20,118 nucleotides of DNA from a virus. Numbering within the stretch: the first letter of the stretch is position 1; each line of letters begins with the position of its first letter. Both the position numbers and the translations under genes were made by a program. This document shows, one piece after another, positions 19,523-20,118 of this stretch. The stretch is from the IMG/VR virus record IMGVR_UViG_3300043466_000237, positions 1 through 20,118 of that record, one strand, 5' to 3'. A model generated the notes under the pieces. It saw only the letters and a program-made list of their open reading frames with translations. It was not told the DNA's origin and ran no database searches.

Positions 19523-20118
19523 TGAATTTAAACAGCAAACTACAGCAACAAACTTTGTTGAATAAGAAGTTGCAGCGTTTGCTTGCTTCTTCTGTTCAAC
19601 AACTCTTAGATGTTAAATCATCTACAGATTCTGCTACCAAAGCTGCAAATGATGCGCTTCAAGTTGCAGATAACGCAGTTAAACCAACCGCTTTAAATGG
19701 TAAAGCAGATTTAGTACATACTCATACGACCAGTGACATTACTGGTCTTGCTGCGGTAGCTACATCAGGTAACTATTCATCATTGAGTGGATATCCTAAT
19801 TTAAATAGCGTAAGTAATTTTGCTGCAGCTGATGTTACTTTAACAAGTGCCAATACTTATTATAATTGTGCTAGCGTATCTCTTACTGCTGGTACTTGGT
19901 TATTAATGGGTACTGGAACACTAGGAAGAACAACAACAACAGCTGGTAATTATAATCTACGAATTTCTACTGGAACAACTCATTATGCAAGTACACAACA
20001 TTATCATGCAAGCGTTGCTAATAACTTTGCATCACTGTCTTGTAATGCAATTGTAACAGTAGCAACTACTACTACAATATATTTACAAGCTGCTGGCACT
20101 CTTACTAATGATGTCGTA
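19522..20118 (+). CDS. Tail-fibre protein, N-terminal 199 residues (3' end outside window)
   Basis: The frame is open to the last base. The N-terminus (MNLNSKLQQQTLLNKKLQRL, then STDSATKAANDALQVADNAV) is helical and probably trimeric coiled coil. It is followed by ALNGKADLVHTHTTSDITGL and YSSLSGYPNL, the HTH/ground-strand repeat seen in many tail fibres, where the HxH can bind metal inside the trimer. After that comes a Thr/Ala/Gly-rich beta region (TYYNCASVSLTAGTWLLMG), typical of a C-terminal receptor-binding or knob domain. No coding stop is reached, so the length is unknown. Confidence 0.85.
   Translation, partial: MNLNSKLQQQTLLNKKLQRLLASSVQQLLDVKSSTDSATKAANDALQVADNAVKPTALNGKADLVHTHTTSDITGLAAVATSGNYSSLSGYPNLNSVSNFAAADVTLTSANTYYNCASVSLTAGTWLLMGTGTLGRTTTTAGNYNLRISTGTTHYASTQHYHASVANNFASLSCNAIVTVATTTTIYLQAAGTLTNDVV

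Overview
The window is a contiguous piece of a double-stranded DNA tailed-phage genome. All 36 protein-coding genes I call lie on the + strand, tightly packed, often with overlapping stop/start codons and no gap over about 55 bases. The order single-strand binding protein, junction endonuclease, primase-helicase, family A DNA polymerase, 5'-3' exonuclease, then portal is the order of T7-like podoviruses. A B12-dependent ribonucleotide reductase between exonuclease and portal, together with ThyX, recalls marine podoviruses (cyanopodoviruses, or the SIO1-like 'cobaviruses'). An aquatic bacterial host is therefore an inference. No RNA polymerase, lysis, capsid, scaffold, terminase, tRNA or integrase gene is visible here.

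Layout. (a) 1-967: the C-terminal part of a calcineurin-like metallophosphoesterase, stop/start coupled to a protein that looks like the small domain of citrate synthase with key catalytic residues replaced. (b) 1020-2127: a small unknown protein, an SSB with an acidic tail ending in LPF, and a RusA-like resolvase, closed by a clear intrinsic terminator (2126-2159). (c) 2173-4858: ThyX, a deaminase-like protein, then a run of small unknown genes including a 33-residue membrane peptide. (d) 4870-8283: a T7 gp4-like primase-helicase with a well-formed internal start, and a compact T7-like DNA polymerase. (e) 8292-12960: DUF4406 protein, a possible permuted papain-fold protein, a dNMP-kinase-like P-loop protein, exonuclease, dUTPase and class II ribonucleotide reductase. 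(f) 12964-16047: an AT-rich coiled-coil gene, three small genes and the portal protein. (g) 16050-16844: four tiny basic proteins chained by TAATG junctions. (h) 16846-20118: tail-fibre or receptor-binding type genes, the last one cut by the window end.

How the genes fit together. Ribonucleotide reductase makes dNTPs. dUTPase and probably the deaminase-like protein supply dUMP. ThyX converts dUMP to dTMP, and the P-loop kinase may return dNMPs (recycled from host DNA by the exonuclease) to the pool. The polymerase, primase-helicase, SSB, exonuclease and resolvase form the replication and recombination set. After the portal the window enters virion genes, but fibre-like genes come before any capsid gene. 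The points most worth following are the degenerate citrate-synthase-like protein, the internal helicase start, the run of small Cys/Lys-rich proteins, and the N-terminal peptide shared by two otherwise different fibre-region proteins.
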